Below, in pieces: positions 20,923 to 31,865 of a DNA stretch of 64,000 nt. The position numbers and the translations under genes were made by a program. The stretch lies in contig JAGPXD010000005.1 in NCBI GenBank assembly GCA_020746995.1, forward strand, positions 1,984,001-2,048,000, given 5' to 3'. The notes under the pieces are model-generated. The model did no database searches. It was given only the letters and a program-made list of their open reading frames with translations, and was not told where the DNA came from. The number at the start of each line of letters is the position of its first letter. The first letter of the stretch is position 1. The DNA is from Plectosphaerella cucumerina (Eukaryota; Ascomycota; Sordariomycetes; Glomerellales; Plectosphaerellaceae).

Positions 20923-21428
20923 ATGAAGTTCTCAACCACCATGATCGCCCGTTTCACGGCGTTGGCCGCTGGGCAGAAGCTGGGTCTGAATGGTGCGGGC
21001 TCTCACCGGATTCCTTCAATATTGAAACATGCGGGTCTAACTCAGTGATACCAATAGCTGCCTGCAATCTCGACTCCGTCTGTCAGTCCATCCGATGCAA
21101 CGGTTCGTATCCCGCCAAGCATATCGACAAGCCGTTGCTGACAGAGTGCACGCAGGTGGTAGATGTGTCGAGTGCACGCACGCGACTCCTGCCGGAATCA
21201 CAGGTAAGAGCTAATATCTGAGACGGGTAAAGGTCCAGGACTGATTCAATGACAAGCCGAGTGTCCTCCCCTCGTCAGTGGCGCCCGCGACCCCTGCTGT
21301 TATGGTACTTGCCAGCGTACGTATTCCCGTGAGTTCCAAGCTTGCAACCTAAGGCTCACTTCTGGATAGGCGACTCTTCTTCCTCCTCTGGCTTCAGATG
21401 CCGTGCCAACGCGGGGGTTAGTCTTTAG
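20923..21428 (+). CDS. small secreted cysteine-rich protein in five mini-exons, 93 aa
   Basis: Exons 20923-20992, 21058-21102, 21156-21203, 21257-21316, 21370-21428. The last three introns are each exactly 53 nt, the first is 65 nt, all are phase 1 and GT-AG, and the reading frame is continuous, which is strong evidence although every exon is 45-70 nt. Signal peptide residues 1-20 or so (MKFSTTMIARFTALAAG). The mature part holds ten cysteines in about 70 residues (spacing ACNLDSVC, RCNGGRC, VEC, AEC, PCCYGTC, FRC), suggesting a compact disulphide-knotted protein: candidate effector or antimicrobial-type protein. Family not recognised. The last exon could continue through a GTTAGT donor at 21418. 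Donor 2 (GTTCGT) is the least typical. Confidence 0.7.
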
Positions 21429-21603
21429 AAGTGCCGGGCACATGGTGCGTCTTGTGATTGATGTCGAGTCGCCCGTTACTTCTTCGCAAGGCATGTGTAC
21501 GTCGCCAGCTTCGACGTTCAATGGTTTTATGTTCCCCTCAAGCCTGCTCTTTGACTTTAATATGAAGCCATCCATGTATCTCCGTCATTTGATCCGGGAA
21601 AAA

Positions 21604-23042
21604 TCAATCATCCAACCCCCGCTCCAGTTCGGGGATGCGTGCGCCGTATGTCGGGAACGGAATCACCTCAGCCGGCTCTGTGGCCTCCATCCGCGCCTGG
21701 GCAATGCCGACCTCGTGATTAACCAGATCGTAAACGACATAAGCTGAACGCAAGAAGCTGTCTCCCAGAATGTTGGCGTTGGCGCTGCTGTTCCGGATCC
21801 CGAATTGACACAGGTTTCGTCCGCGCCACTCGCCAGCTTCGCCGACCAGGTCCTCGGCCTTGGGAACCAGGCCCGGCAGCAGAACCAACTCGGACATGGG
21901 GACGGTGATGAGTTGACCCTCGCCCGAGCCGAGTTTGAACCGAATTCCACCGGTCGAGTTGGTATTCTCGCACTCGATCATGGGCGCATTGTACTTGCGG
22001 AAATAGACGACGCCGACCTCGTTCCAGATGCGCTCGGAGACATCTTGCGGGAGGTAGCTGACGGTGGAACCGGAATCGAGGAAGACCTTGATGGGATCAT
22101 CTTCGCGGTTGATGCGGAGCACGTCGGTCGGGCTGACAACGGTAACGCTCGTCAGATCGACCGTAAAATAGATATACTGCTTTCGGATTTTGTCCCTGAG
22201 AATAGGAATTCTCTTCAGCTTGCCGATGAACTTGCTTCCGTCGATGGCACCGAACATGAGACTTCCCTTTGCGGAGCCTGCGAGGTCATTGTCAGCGAAA
22301 CCTGGCGACAAAAATTCAGGGATAAATGGGAGTCACCAATGTCTTACCAATCTTTCCCAGCCACATGCTGTATGCTACGGTGTTGACAAGGCCCTGCTTC
22401 CACATGAGGAGTGGCAAATTGTCGTAGGTCATCCCCATCTTGTACCACAAAGCGACTAGGTGGTGATATCCGAGGCCTAGGACGCCGTACGGGAGGGAGG
22501 TGCTGTGACCAAGGCCCAGGCGCTGGTCTTTGATCACGGCTCCCGCGATGTGGACGGTGTCCTTGATGTAGTCTCCTTTTGATGTCGTCCCGTCTAGGTA
22601 TTTCATCAGAAATAATCCCTGTGAGGACTTTGGATTCTTCACAGTCGTCGACTGATTTGGTCTGACTGCATCGAGTTAAAAGACATCCCGGATCATCTGT
22701 TTGCGACCGTCATCACTCACAGGCATTGCCTAGACATTTCTCCTTGCGTCTCTGGTTCTTACAGGCGCTGACCGATGGCAGCCAGGTATCAGAGCTGCCG
22801 GTGTCAATGTGGACGGAAAGCCATTGAGGGGGCGTGCCCACGCCAATATCTGTGAAATAACCGAGATGACGGTTCATCATGTCGAGATCCCAAGCCTTGG
22901 GTTCCGAGTCTCGGCGAACGACTTCAGGCGACTGCGCTGCGAGTGTTCGCCTTTCCAGCTCGAACTGGACATATCCAGGGCCGTGTGCTGCAATGGCCGA
23001 AGCCAGCAGCGCAAGCTGCCCAAGAATTAAAGGCCGTGGCAT
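21604..23042 (-). CDS. secreted pepsin-like aspartic protease, 445 aa
   Basis: Family A1 endopeptidase acting outside the cell or at the wall. Exons on the minus strand: 23042-22721, 22665-22348, 22301-21604; introns 55 and 46 nt, GT-AG, in frame. Signal peptide LILGQLALLASAIAAHG, a propeptide with dibasic sites (ERR, VRRD), first catalytic motif DTGSSDTW, flap tyrosine region in the second exon, second motif DSGSTVSYLP, and the terminal ILGDSFLRSAYVVYD. No GPI signal follows (end ELERGLDD), so it is likely free. Converges on the cysteine-rich protein gene 175 bp away. Confidence 0.9.
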
Positions 23043-25002
23043 CGTCGGTTGAACGTGGAACCGGTTTGCTGACTCTGGCCAGAGGGGGCCCGAGGGGAAC
23101 TCATCGCTTTATGCGTGCGAGAGAACAAGGTGGCTTTTGGAAACCGAGTGGCTTCTCGCTTTGAGGAGGAAACCTGCACCAACGCGTGGATTTATGGTTC
23201 AGCCTTTTGCGCTGGCGGCCGTTGCCATTGCGGCACTGGCTGCGCGGCCTGCGCCAGAGCGGGCGGTCATTAGCCACACACGTCTTGATCGAGGTATGAG
23301 GGTCTTCAAAGGTGAGGTTGGTAGGGTTCTTCATGAAGAAATCGAGAGTTCAGCAGCCCTCATCGGACGTCTGGGCTGTGAGCACGCTGTGGATGACGCT
23401 AGCCTGGTGCCATCGAGAGAAAGAAGGGCGTCGTTGAAATCCAGGGATGGAACGTTCCCTCGACGGAAGCACGTGCCATCGACGCTTGGCACATCACTGG
23501 CCAGGAGCAGGGACGTCACCTAACCGAGCCTAGCCCAACTTGGGTCGGATCGACCGTCGCTACCGTTTCGCGGCGCCGTCGTCGACCAAATGGCTGGAAT
23601 ACGAGGCTTGAAGCTTGGGCCACCGAACTCCGAGCGAACGTTTCCAGTCGTCCCGTCTGCGAGTGCTCCCGTTCTGCTCCCATCTCACACCGTGAACCGT
23701 GACATCCCTTGATTCCCCTGATGACGAGAACCTCGTGCGACAGACACAACAACCACATCTGCAGACAAAAGGGGGCACGTCATTCGGGAGGGAATCTTCT
23801 TCGTGGCGCGGCGGCGATCCCCTGATTCAGCCACGCGCGGGCTGCTGAGCCAACCTAAAGTCAGCCTGCGCAGCCAGACACTGCCACGATGAGCAGGCTG
23901 ATTGGTCCGCCCCACGCGTAAGAACGAAACCGATAGGTACTTCAACCCTACTTTCCCCCACGGAGATGCCGGTCAAGAGAGACGAGCGCGTGGCTCTAAA
24001 TCGAGGGCATGAAGAATTCCATCATCGTCGGCACCGTCGAGGGATCCGGTGCTGGGCTGCATCGAAAAATAAACAGTCAACGGCATTGTCTCGGATACGG
24101 CTGGAGATGAAAGGGGACAATGGAAACCTCGGACGCCCCGAGGTGCACGGGTGCGTGGACGGGTGGGGTCCAATGGGCGAGGGAAGCTGACATAATGCTC
24201 CAGCTCCAGGGATGACCTCAGTTGGGGAAGCTGCCACCAGGGGCTTGGCCGCTGCGGATTGGGGCGTGAGGTCCCCTGGACGGAGCTGCCGTCCCACTGG
24301 AGGTCTGGTGCTAGCAGCGGGCAGCCGGCGGGCGGCGGGCGCGCAGCGGACCTCATCTTTGAGCGCTAAACCCCTGTCGGACGGGGCTGGGTTGCTGCAA
24401 GTGACGAGTCCAGCTTGGAGCAGGCCGCCGAGACCTCCGCCCGTCAACCTTGGGCCCTGCCTTTTTACTTTGTCCTGATCTGCCCCAAGGTTGTCTCGTC
24501 TCGTCTTGTCTCGTCTCGTATCCTTGTGCTCTTCTTTCCCCTCCAGTGCTTTCATCTTGTCTTCCAGCCCGGTTCGCCCAAGCGCCCGACGCAACCGCAC
24601 GTCCACGACCGAGTGAACAAACCCTTCGAGATCTTCCGCCGAGCGCCGAGCTGGCAGATCAATCAGTTGCCAATCCCAGATCCTAATCCTTGGGAACGCC
24701 CAGCTGCCAATTCCTTCGTGCCGGCTGCCTCGACTGCCGACCCGACAAGGGCGGTCACGACTCCGCCGCCCTACGATCGACATCACAACACAGCCAGGAC
24801 GTGATAAGCACCCAACCTTGTTCACCTCCCGCCTCCCGCCGACGGACACACTCTCCTCTTCTCAAGGCTGGCCGTCCGCATGTCTCGAATATAGGCCGTG
24901 ACCGACATCGCCGTAGCCGCCGACCCGGCTCCGCCAACATTCCTCGACCACCGTCCGAACCCCTCCTACACTCCGATCCAACCTCAGTCGCTCGTTCAAT
25001 CA
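23043..25002. other. intergenic, about 2 kb, divergent promoter
   Basis: No supported gene. A TCTCG/TCTTG simple repeat runs at about 24493-24519. The last few hundred bases are CT-rich and probably contain the long 5' leader of the next gene. Confidence 0.5.
24493..24519. repeat. TCTCG-type simple repeat
   Basis: Tandem TCTCG/TCTTG units (TGTCTCGTCTCGTCTTGTCTCG core). Confidence 0.7.
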
Positions 25003-26417
25003 ATGTATCTCCAACCCCAACGCAATACCTTTGCGTCGGTGGGCTTCGACCGGCGGCAGAATGAAAAGCGCGGGGATGGCATCTTCAAGCGCCAGAACAT
25101 GGCAAGAAACACAGCTCTGGTATGTCTCCTTTTCGAAGCGCCAGCCATGGCAAAAGCTGAAGCTGACATTCCATTTAGGCCGGCATCGCAGTACTCGTCG
25201 TCGCCGTGAGCGCTATCATCATCTGCATGCTGTGGCGAATGTACGGCCCCGGACACAAGAACAAAACGAAAACGAAAAAAGCTACATGGTTCGGGTTCGG
25301 GTCAAGAGGCGGCTCCTACGAGCAAGCCAACAGCCTCAACGACATTGACGAAAACTCGAGCGGACGGAGACGCCGCGCGACCGTTCGGTTCGTCACCGGC
25401 GCCGGCAGCGGCGCGTCACAGACTCCCGGCTCCGGCACGGCCGCCGCTGGCGTCGATCGACACGCGTCCATCCGCTCCGTGATGACGCTGCCTGCGTATA
25501 GGCCAGACGCCGGCGACACGGAACAGGTTCTCGGGCGCGAGGGCGAGCGTGACGGCGTCGACGTCGTGGTGGAGCTGCCAACGGCCGAGGATGAGGAAGA
25601 GATGCGGGAGAACGAGATGGCGGCGCTATACGAGCTGCGCCTGGCGCGGCGCGACCAAATCGCCGAGCGAGAGCAGAGGCGCATAGAGCGACGGGACGCC
25701 CGCGCCCGCGGTGACAACGCCGCCCTACGGGCCATCCAGGAGCGCACCCGCGCCGCCAGCAATAGCACCATCCTCGACGAGCGGCGCGCCGAACACGAGC
25801 GCCTCAAGGCCGAGCGGCAGCGCGCCGTCTCGAGCGTGTCGTACGGCGACCTCGGCGTCGCTCGCCACGACGGCACTCGCATCCGCGCCGCCAGCGTTGA
25901 GAGCGAGCGCGTCGGCCTCCTCTCAGATGCAGCCAGCATCGCCGCCACATCGACGCACTCAGGCGCCCCCCACCGGCGCCACGCGAGCCAGGCCTCCATC
26001 TTGTCCATGGATAGCGATGGGCCGTCTCCAGGCTACAGGCGCTCTAACGACACCTCCCGCCCCAATACGCCGTATCTCAACACGAACGTTTCGAGCCCCG
26101 ACCTCGCTGAAGACACGCCCGCACAATCGCCACCCGGCTACGACGATGTCTCCCTCGACGATCGGCCTGACACTGCGGCAACATCAACAACACCACCCAA
26201 CGAGCCACCGCCAGACTACCCCGGCCCTGCTCAGCAGAGAGCATCACGGATAGCAGCCGAGATGAGCACAGCCGCAGCCAGCGAGCGCCGCGGCAGCAGC
26301 AGTGGCAGCGACAGAGAATCACCCCGGAGAAGCGCCTCCGGAGCGCCACAGCTGCCCGAGCTCCAAGTCACATCCCTACCACGCATCGTGGTCGAGCCCT
26401 CCAGCGCCCGGCCATGA
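25003..26417 (+). CDS. single-pass membrane protein with coiled coil and two PPxY motifs, 451 aa
   Basis: Exons 25003-25119 and 25179-26417, a 59-nt GT-AG intron in phase 0. A short N-terminal region (39 aa, basic) precedes one membrane helix (AGIAVLVVAVSAIIICMLW). The long cytoplasmic part has a highly charged coiled coil (about residues 175-245, Arg/Glu/Ala-rich), then a disordered Ser/Pro-rich tail. The tail contains PPGY and PPDY within about 25 residues of each other. PPxY motifs bind the WW domains of Rsp5/NEDD4 ubiquitin ligases, so this may be a membrane-anchored ligase adaptor (as yeast Ear1/Ssh4/Bsd2 are); that role is inference. I know it only as a conserved-looking hypothetical. 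Confidence 0.8.
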
Positions 26418-26786
26418 CAAGCCAGCCAAGCTATTCACGAAATCCCAACAATGAAATATATCCCCCCTAGGCCGCCTCCAGCACCCCTGCATCTGGCCCA
26501 TGTGCCCATGAACCCTGGGCGATACCCAGATCCTCTCCCTCTCCTTGTCCCCGTCCCCTCCCCGCCACGAGATATGAAAGCAATCCCTCGTACATAGCGT
26601 CGATGGTCAGACAGTCCCCCTCTCGGTACACCACATAGCAAGCGTCGTTCTGAAGCCATTTGTTTACTGTTTCAAGTAATATCTCACTGGATACATGTTT
26701 CTCACGAGGAATAAAATAAATCAATAATACACAACGCTCAAATACATCGACTTGCGTGCCTAGATACAAATTGCTGCTCCCGCCGC

Positions 26787-27717
26787 CTACGCAATCCACA
26801 CCAAGTCGTTCGCCCTCTTATCCCGCAAATGATCGTAGATCTGGTTCCAGTCACGACACACATGCTTCGCATCCCAACCGTCTGAGCCAGTGAATCCCTC
26901 GGGGAAGGTGGTTTGGTCGCCTTCGAGGGCCATGTCGCCGCTGCACATGATGGACTGGCGGAGGTACTCGAAGCAGTGCTGCACGTGGAAATCGATGTCG
27001 ATCAGGGCCTCGTCCTCGTCTTCGGTGTCGTCGCGCCGACGGTGGCCGTGCTCATGGCCGTGGCCGACCTCGATCCCTGTCTTGGCGGCCGCGTAGCTGT
27101 GCGTGATGGAGTACAAGCAGTGCAGTTGGTGGGTGACGCTGGTGGTGTAGACGGTCTGGTTCAGGGGAAAGCCGCCAACGGGAGCCGGGAGATCGTGCAG
27201 GCCTGCCTTGGTCTCGGGGGATAGAGGCACGATGTCTATATAGCCCAGGCCCATGGGCACGAGGTCCAGCCATGCCTGCTTGATGGATGGGTTGTAGAAG
27301 AACTCGGTCATGTTCTCGGGGAAGTATGCCGTCGTGGGAGAGAATTTGGTGATTTGGGAGGTGACTGTCAACGATATCAGAGCGGCAGAAGATAGGGGTG
27401 ATTCATGGAGACGTACACTTTGGCGCGAAGCCGGTGATGTCTGAGCCGATGGACCGGACATCTGGAGCCTGCACGCCAGACCTGCGTTCGACGAGCAAAC
27501 CGAGGATGACGAGGAGCAGAAACGTATCAAGCAGCCATCTCCACCGGGAAAAAAAGGCAACGAGGCCCCGTTCCCGCGGCGGCACTGCCATGGGGTCGTG
27601 TGCGCCGTTGTGGCCGCTCTGCCAGCTAAGGCCTGCAAGAAGCTTCTCGCGGTCGTTGTCGGTTTCTGCAGACATCCGGCTTGCGTCTTCGCGATAGGGA
27701 GAGTCTGTTCTCGCCAT
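26787..27717 (-). CDS. UstYa-like (DUF3328) protein, 292 aa
   Basis: Exons on the minus strand 27717-27417 and 27364-26787, a 52-nt GT-AG intron in frame. One N-terminal membrane helix (WRWLLDTFLLLVILGLLV). Two copies of the family HxxHC motif are present: HQLHC in THQLHCLYSITH, and HVQHC followed by EYLRQSIMC. UstYa-type proteins oxidise or cyclise peptides in fungal RiPP pathways (ustiloxin, cyclochlorotin and others) and also occur outside such clusters. A His/Arg-rich insert (HGHEHGHRRRDD) lies between the two motifs. No KR-punctuated repeat precursor peptide is visible nearby; the next gene is an MFS transporter transcribed divergently. Confidence 0.85.
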
Positions 27718-29316
27718 GGTGGGAAGAGTGTGACAGAGGGGTGGGTGGCACAGCGCTTCTTCAGGCGGGTTGAATTATAGAAGCCGAGCCAGTCGGTCGG
27801 GAAATGTCGTGTGCTGTTTGTCTATTGAGTCGTTATTCAGGCCTCGTTTTGGTCGTTATTCATTCGCAGCCCGCTGCCTACCGTCTTTGTCCGTCGCCCA
27901 CCGGTCGTTGGGGTCATCCAATGATTGCTTCGAGGTTGCGCCTCGAGAAGATAAAGAATAAGATTTGTGGCGACGGAGGCTGACTTTGGGGAGAAGTGTG
28001 AGCAGGATGATTTGAGCTCCGACTGTCGATCGACGCAAGGGGTGTCGATGCTGCTGAAACGCACGCTCGAGCGGTGGTGGTTTCGGACGGCCCCGTTTGC
28101 GCTGGGGAGCGGGCGACAGACGCGCGAGGAGGCGCGGTGACGTGACTGGGTGGCATGATGCGCAGGGGAATAGCTATAGGGCTCTTGGATGAGATGATGT
28201 TGTGGCGATGTCCGGAGGGTGCTCGTTCGGGAGAAAATGTGAAGTTTTCGCGGGCGCTTTACCCTGATTCAAGCTGGCTCTGAAAGCTGCAACGAGACAC
28301 CACCACCAACACCACTCCGATCGCTTTTCGCGACAAACCTCCGGAGACTTTTGGATTTCACACCGTTACCATCGCGATTAACGTTCGTCGGCTGGCCTGT
28401 CATGCGAAGCGAGGCGTCGCGGGCCGTCGCAGGGGAACGGTGAGGCCATCGTGAGAGAACACTCCGCCATTCCTCGGAACATTTGACAAGCAATTCGGAT
28501 GTCGTGTCACACTCTCACAAGCCTCCCGGGCCTAACAGAGGCCAAGGTAAGCCTGACTGACGCCTCGGTGCAACGTCAACCCTCACCGGCCGCGAGATGT
28601 TCGGCACGGATATGGTCCGCCTCCTCGTCCGGTCCCGGGCCGTGCTGGGGTGATGCTGGTCCTTGATCTTCAGTCCTAGGTCGAAATGAAGCCCGGAATG
28701 ATACGCCTGGGCTGGACCTCTCAACCCTAGCTACTCATACTCGAATGAATGGGGCAAACACCACTCATATACCATCGTCCCCACGGCCACTCCGCCATGA
28801 TGCATCTTCAAACCTCCATGTCGACGCTGCCGAAGCCCGGAGCCGAAGGAGCGGAGCAAGTCCAATCAAAGCGCCCCACGGTGCCTCGGTGCCCGGGCGA
28901 GGTCGCGGGTGTGGACCGGATCACGCACCTCGTCTTGTATCCCGTTATATCCGACGGTCAGGCCCCCTCTTGAGTCGCGATGACGACTTAACACCCCTGC
29001 GCGCCCTTCCAGAGGTTGACAAATGCATCTCAAAACTTCGACTTTCATATCTCCCGGGCAAGAAGGTGGATGGGAACCCTCGACGTGATACCACTCGGTC
29101 TCGGAGCATGGTCGACTCTCATGCGCATTCGCTGCATTCGCTCAACACCAGCGGGTAGCTGAGAGGAGGAAAATTTGGTCTCAGACCGCAAAAACATTGA
29201 GAAGCACGGCGGAGAGGCTCGACACTTACAGAGCCTCAATTCGACACACTGCCAAGGTACTCAGTCTGACGTGCGTCTCTGCCGTCTCACCGCATACAAA
29301 AGCTCAGCCGCCGACC
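27718..29316. other. divergent promoter region, 1.6 kb
   Basis: Between the UstYa-like gene (-) and the MFS transporter gene (+). I searched it for a small precursor-peptide ORF with a signal peptide and found none. Nothing else supported. Confidence 0.5.
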
Positions 29317-30648
29317 ATGTCAGCCTCTACGAGCGAGGGGTCAGACCCCGAAAAGTCCCAGCCTCGCCCCGACGTCGACCACACCGCCGCCGCTGCCGTA
29401 CCCGGCCCGGCAACATCGACGCCGAGCCACAACGACATCCCCGACGGCGGCACCGAAGCCTGGCTCCAGGTCCTGGGCTCTTGGGTCATCCTCGTCGACA
29501 CCTGGGGCTTGGTCAACACATTCGGCGTCTTCCAGGACTTCTACGAGCGGGAACTGCTCGTGGGCGTCAGCGCCTCGGACATCTCATGGGTCGGTTCGCT
29601 GCAGGGCGCGCTGCTCATGATGGGCGGCATCATCTCAGGCCCGTTGTTCGACGCCGGTTATTTCAAGCACGAGCTGCTGGTCGGCATTTTCCTGATCGTG
29701 CTCGGGCAATTCATGACGTCCCTGGCCACGCAGTACTGGCACGTCGTCATCGCGCAGGGCATCTGCATCGGCCTAGGCTGCGGCCTGACCTTCCTGCCGT
29801 CGACAGCCATTCTCTCACAGTACTTTCAACGCCGTCGCGCCTTCGTCATGGGCATCGCGTCGACCGGCTCGCCGCTGGCCGGCATGCTGTTCCCCATCGC
29901 CTTTGCGCGCCTTGAGCCCCTGGTCGGCTTTGGCTGGGCGTGTCGCTTCATCGCCTTCGTCCTGCTGGTGCTGTCGATCGTCCCGGCCATCTTCATGCAC
30001 GCGCGGATACCGCCGTCGGGGCAGAAGAGGTCGCTGGTCGACATGTCAGCCTTCAAGGACGGGCCATTCTGCCTCATGGTGGCAGGGTCCTTCTGCGGCT
30101 TCTTGACGTTGTATGTGGCCTTCTTCTACATCCAGGTGTTTGCGGTGCGCCACAGCATCGGGCCGGAGTACTTTGCGCCCTACTTTGTCACGCTGCTCAA
30201 CGCAGGGAGCGTCCCCGGCCGTATAGTGCCAAACTACCTGGCCGACAAGCTGGGAGCCCTCAACGTCATGATAGCGGTCCTCGTTGCATCGGCAGTCGTC
30301 ATGTGGGGATGGCTCGGCATCATCAACTTTGGCGGTCTCGTGGTCTTCTCGCTTCTCTACGGCCTGTTCTCGGGCGGTGTCGTGAGCATGACACCAACGG
30401 TGGTGGTCAAGTTGACGACGGACATGAGCCGGGTCGGCACGCGCATGGGTATGCTCATGTTTGCCAGCGGAACGACATTGTTGATAGGAACGCCAATTGC
30501 GGGAGCCATCCTAGGCGACTTCTCGAGGACCAGGTGGTTGGCGACGATTGGGTACGGAGCGGCCGGGCTGACATTGTCGTCGTTGTGCTTCTGCGCGGCC
30601 AAGGTTGTTACTGTCAGAAAGCTGGGCGCGGGGGCCTCCTGGAAATAG
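29317..30648 (+). CDS. MFS monocarboxylate-type transporter, 443 aa
   Basis: Single exon with ATG in good context (CCGACCATGT). A hydrophilic N-terminus of about 50 residues ends in DIPDGGTEAWLQVLGSW, the entry signature of fungal Mch/MCT transporters (TC 2.A.1.13). Helix 1-2 has FGVFQDFYE and SWVGSLQG, and the loop between the halves is short. About twelve helices can be counted. Substrate in such genes ranges from monocarboxylates to riboflavin or secondary metabolites and cannot be read from sequence. Divergent from the UstYa-like gene, so co-regulation is possible. Confidence 0.9.
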   Translation: MSASTSEGSDPEKSQPRPDVDHTAAAAVPGPATSTPSHNDIPDGGTEAWLQVLGSWVILVDTWGLVNTFGVFQDFYERELLVGVSASDISWVGSLQGALLMMGGIISGPLFDAGYFKHELLVGIFLIVLGQFMTSLATQYWHVVIAQGICIGLGCGLTFLPSTAILSQYFQRRRAFVMGIASTGSPLAGMLFPIAFARLEPLVGFGWACRFIAFVLLVLSIVPAIFMHARIPPSGQKRSLVDMSAFKDGPFCLMVAGSFCGFLTLYVAFFYIQVFAVRHSIGPEYFAPYFVTLLNAGSVPGRIVPNYLADKLGALNVMIAVLVASAVVMWGWLGIINFGGLVVFSLLYGLFSGGVVSMTPTVVVKLTTDMSRVGTRMGMLMFASGTTLLIGTPIAGAILGDFSRTRWLATIGYGAAGLTLSSLCFCAAKVVTVRKLGAGASWK

Positions 30649-31865
30649 AAACAGCAGAGAAACGAGCTGCAGAAAAAATGCAGAATTATTAGCAAAGAGT
30701 CTCGTCCGGCCGATGCAGGCGTTCACGCTTCGGCCTGGTTGCCGCAGGCGGTGGAAGTCCGCAGCCGTAATCATACAAGGTCGGTTTGGCTTGGTTGGGT
30801 CCATCGGACAACAAGGTTGGCTGTGGGTGGATTGCTGATGGCTGATTCAGGCTGAGCAATGCTTTGAGATGCAGCCGGAGATGTGGCCGGACATGTGGCA
30901 TCCCCAAAGGAGATTAGCCATCGCCGGCGTCGTCTCGGCACACGATTCCCGCAATGGGCTCTCCGTCGTGTGTAAACGACGAAGGGATGGATGAAAGCGG
31001 GGATTCTCCGCAAGGTGAGCAGCAAAGAGGGAGGGCGATGATTGCGCCGATGAGCGAGAGGGGGAGCGCGAAGCTCCGGCGGTGATGATGCAAGTCTCGG
31101 GCGATGGTTTAGCTAAGGCGCTCTAAGCTCTTATTCAGCACACGCGCGCCAGGTACGGCCACTGCCAAACCCATCCACAGCAACACGACTGGGCTGCCCC
31201 TCGTTCCCCATTCAGGCATAGCGCAAGCCGCAGACGCAAGATGCCCCACCCAAGCTCTTTCCCTCCCTCACCACCATGTCACTGCCTGTGTGTCTCGACT
31301 GGAGGGGTCAGGTCGAGATCGAGGTGCCATCGTGGGAGGGCCGAGCAGAGCTATCGGTGCCAGGTTCTTCATCTCTCCACTCGTCATCACTCGAGGCTGA
31401 CGCTTTTTTCCAAGTCCATGCTGGCGGCTATTATCAATGCTCAACACACAACCGCCCAACGTCGGCGGCATCGTATCAGACCAGCATTGGAGAATCATGC
31501 CGTGACCCCGCCAACGGGCGAGACACCGTGACCGCCCACTAGTCCCGGCCAGCAATGATGCAAGCTCTGCAACACCAGCCCTCGCCGACAAGCGGGACCC
31601 CTCGTCTTGCATGGTGAGATGGGGGGAACCTGGACGCACCCGGTGCGGGCAATTGGACTAGCGGTAGTTGAAGGTGGTATGGTGCCTTCGGCTCCTCGCG
31701 CCGCGCCCATTGTGGTCGATGTTACCTCCGAGAGCTATGTATAAGAGGTCTCGCACCATTCCCCTCCCCTAGTTCTCTTCCTTTCCCTTCCTGTTCCCCT
31801 CCAAGATACCCCATCCATCCCCATCAACCCATCAAACAACCAGGCTCTAGCCTCCCGAAGTCACA
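30649..31865. other. intergenic, promoter of the flavodoxin-like gene
   Basis: Nothing coding supported. The last 150 bp contain a TATA box and a long CT-rich leader before the ATG. Confidence 0.6.
31740..31745 (+). promoter_or_regulatory. TATA box of the flavodoxin-like gene
   Basis: TATAAG in GCTATGTATAAGAGG, 121 bp before the ATG, followed by a strongly pyrimidine-rich stretch typical of highly expressed fungal genes. Confidence 0.7.

Noticed and set aside
24022..24849. 275-codon minus-strand frame in the promoter of the PPxY gene
   Set aside because: No start context, domain or helix pattern; looks like GC-rich non-coding DNA.
27718..29316. hoped-for RiPP precursor beside the UstYa-like gene
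   Set aside because: No ORF with a signal peptide and KR-separated repeats exists in any frame of this stretch.
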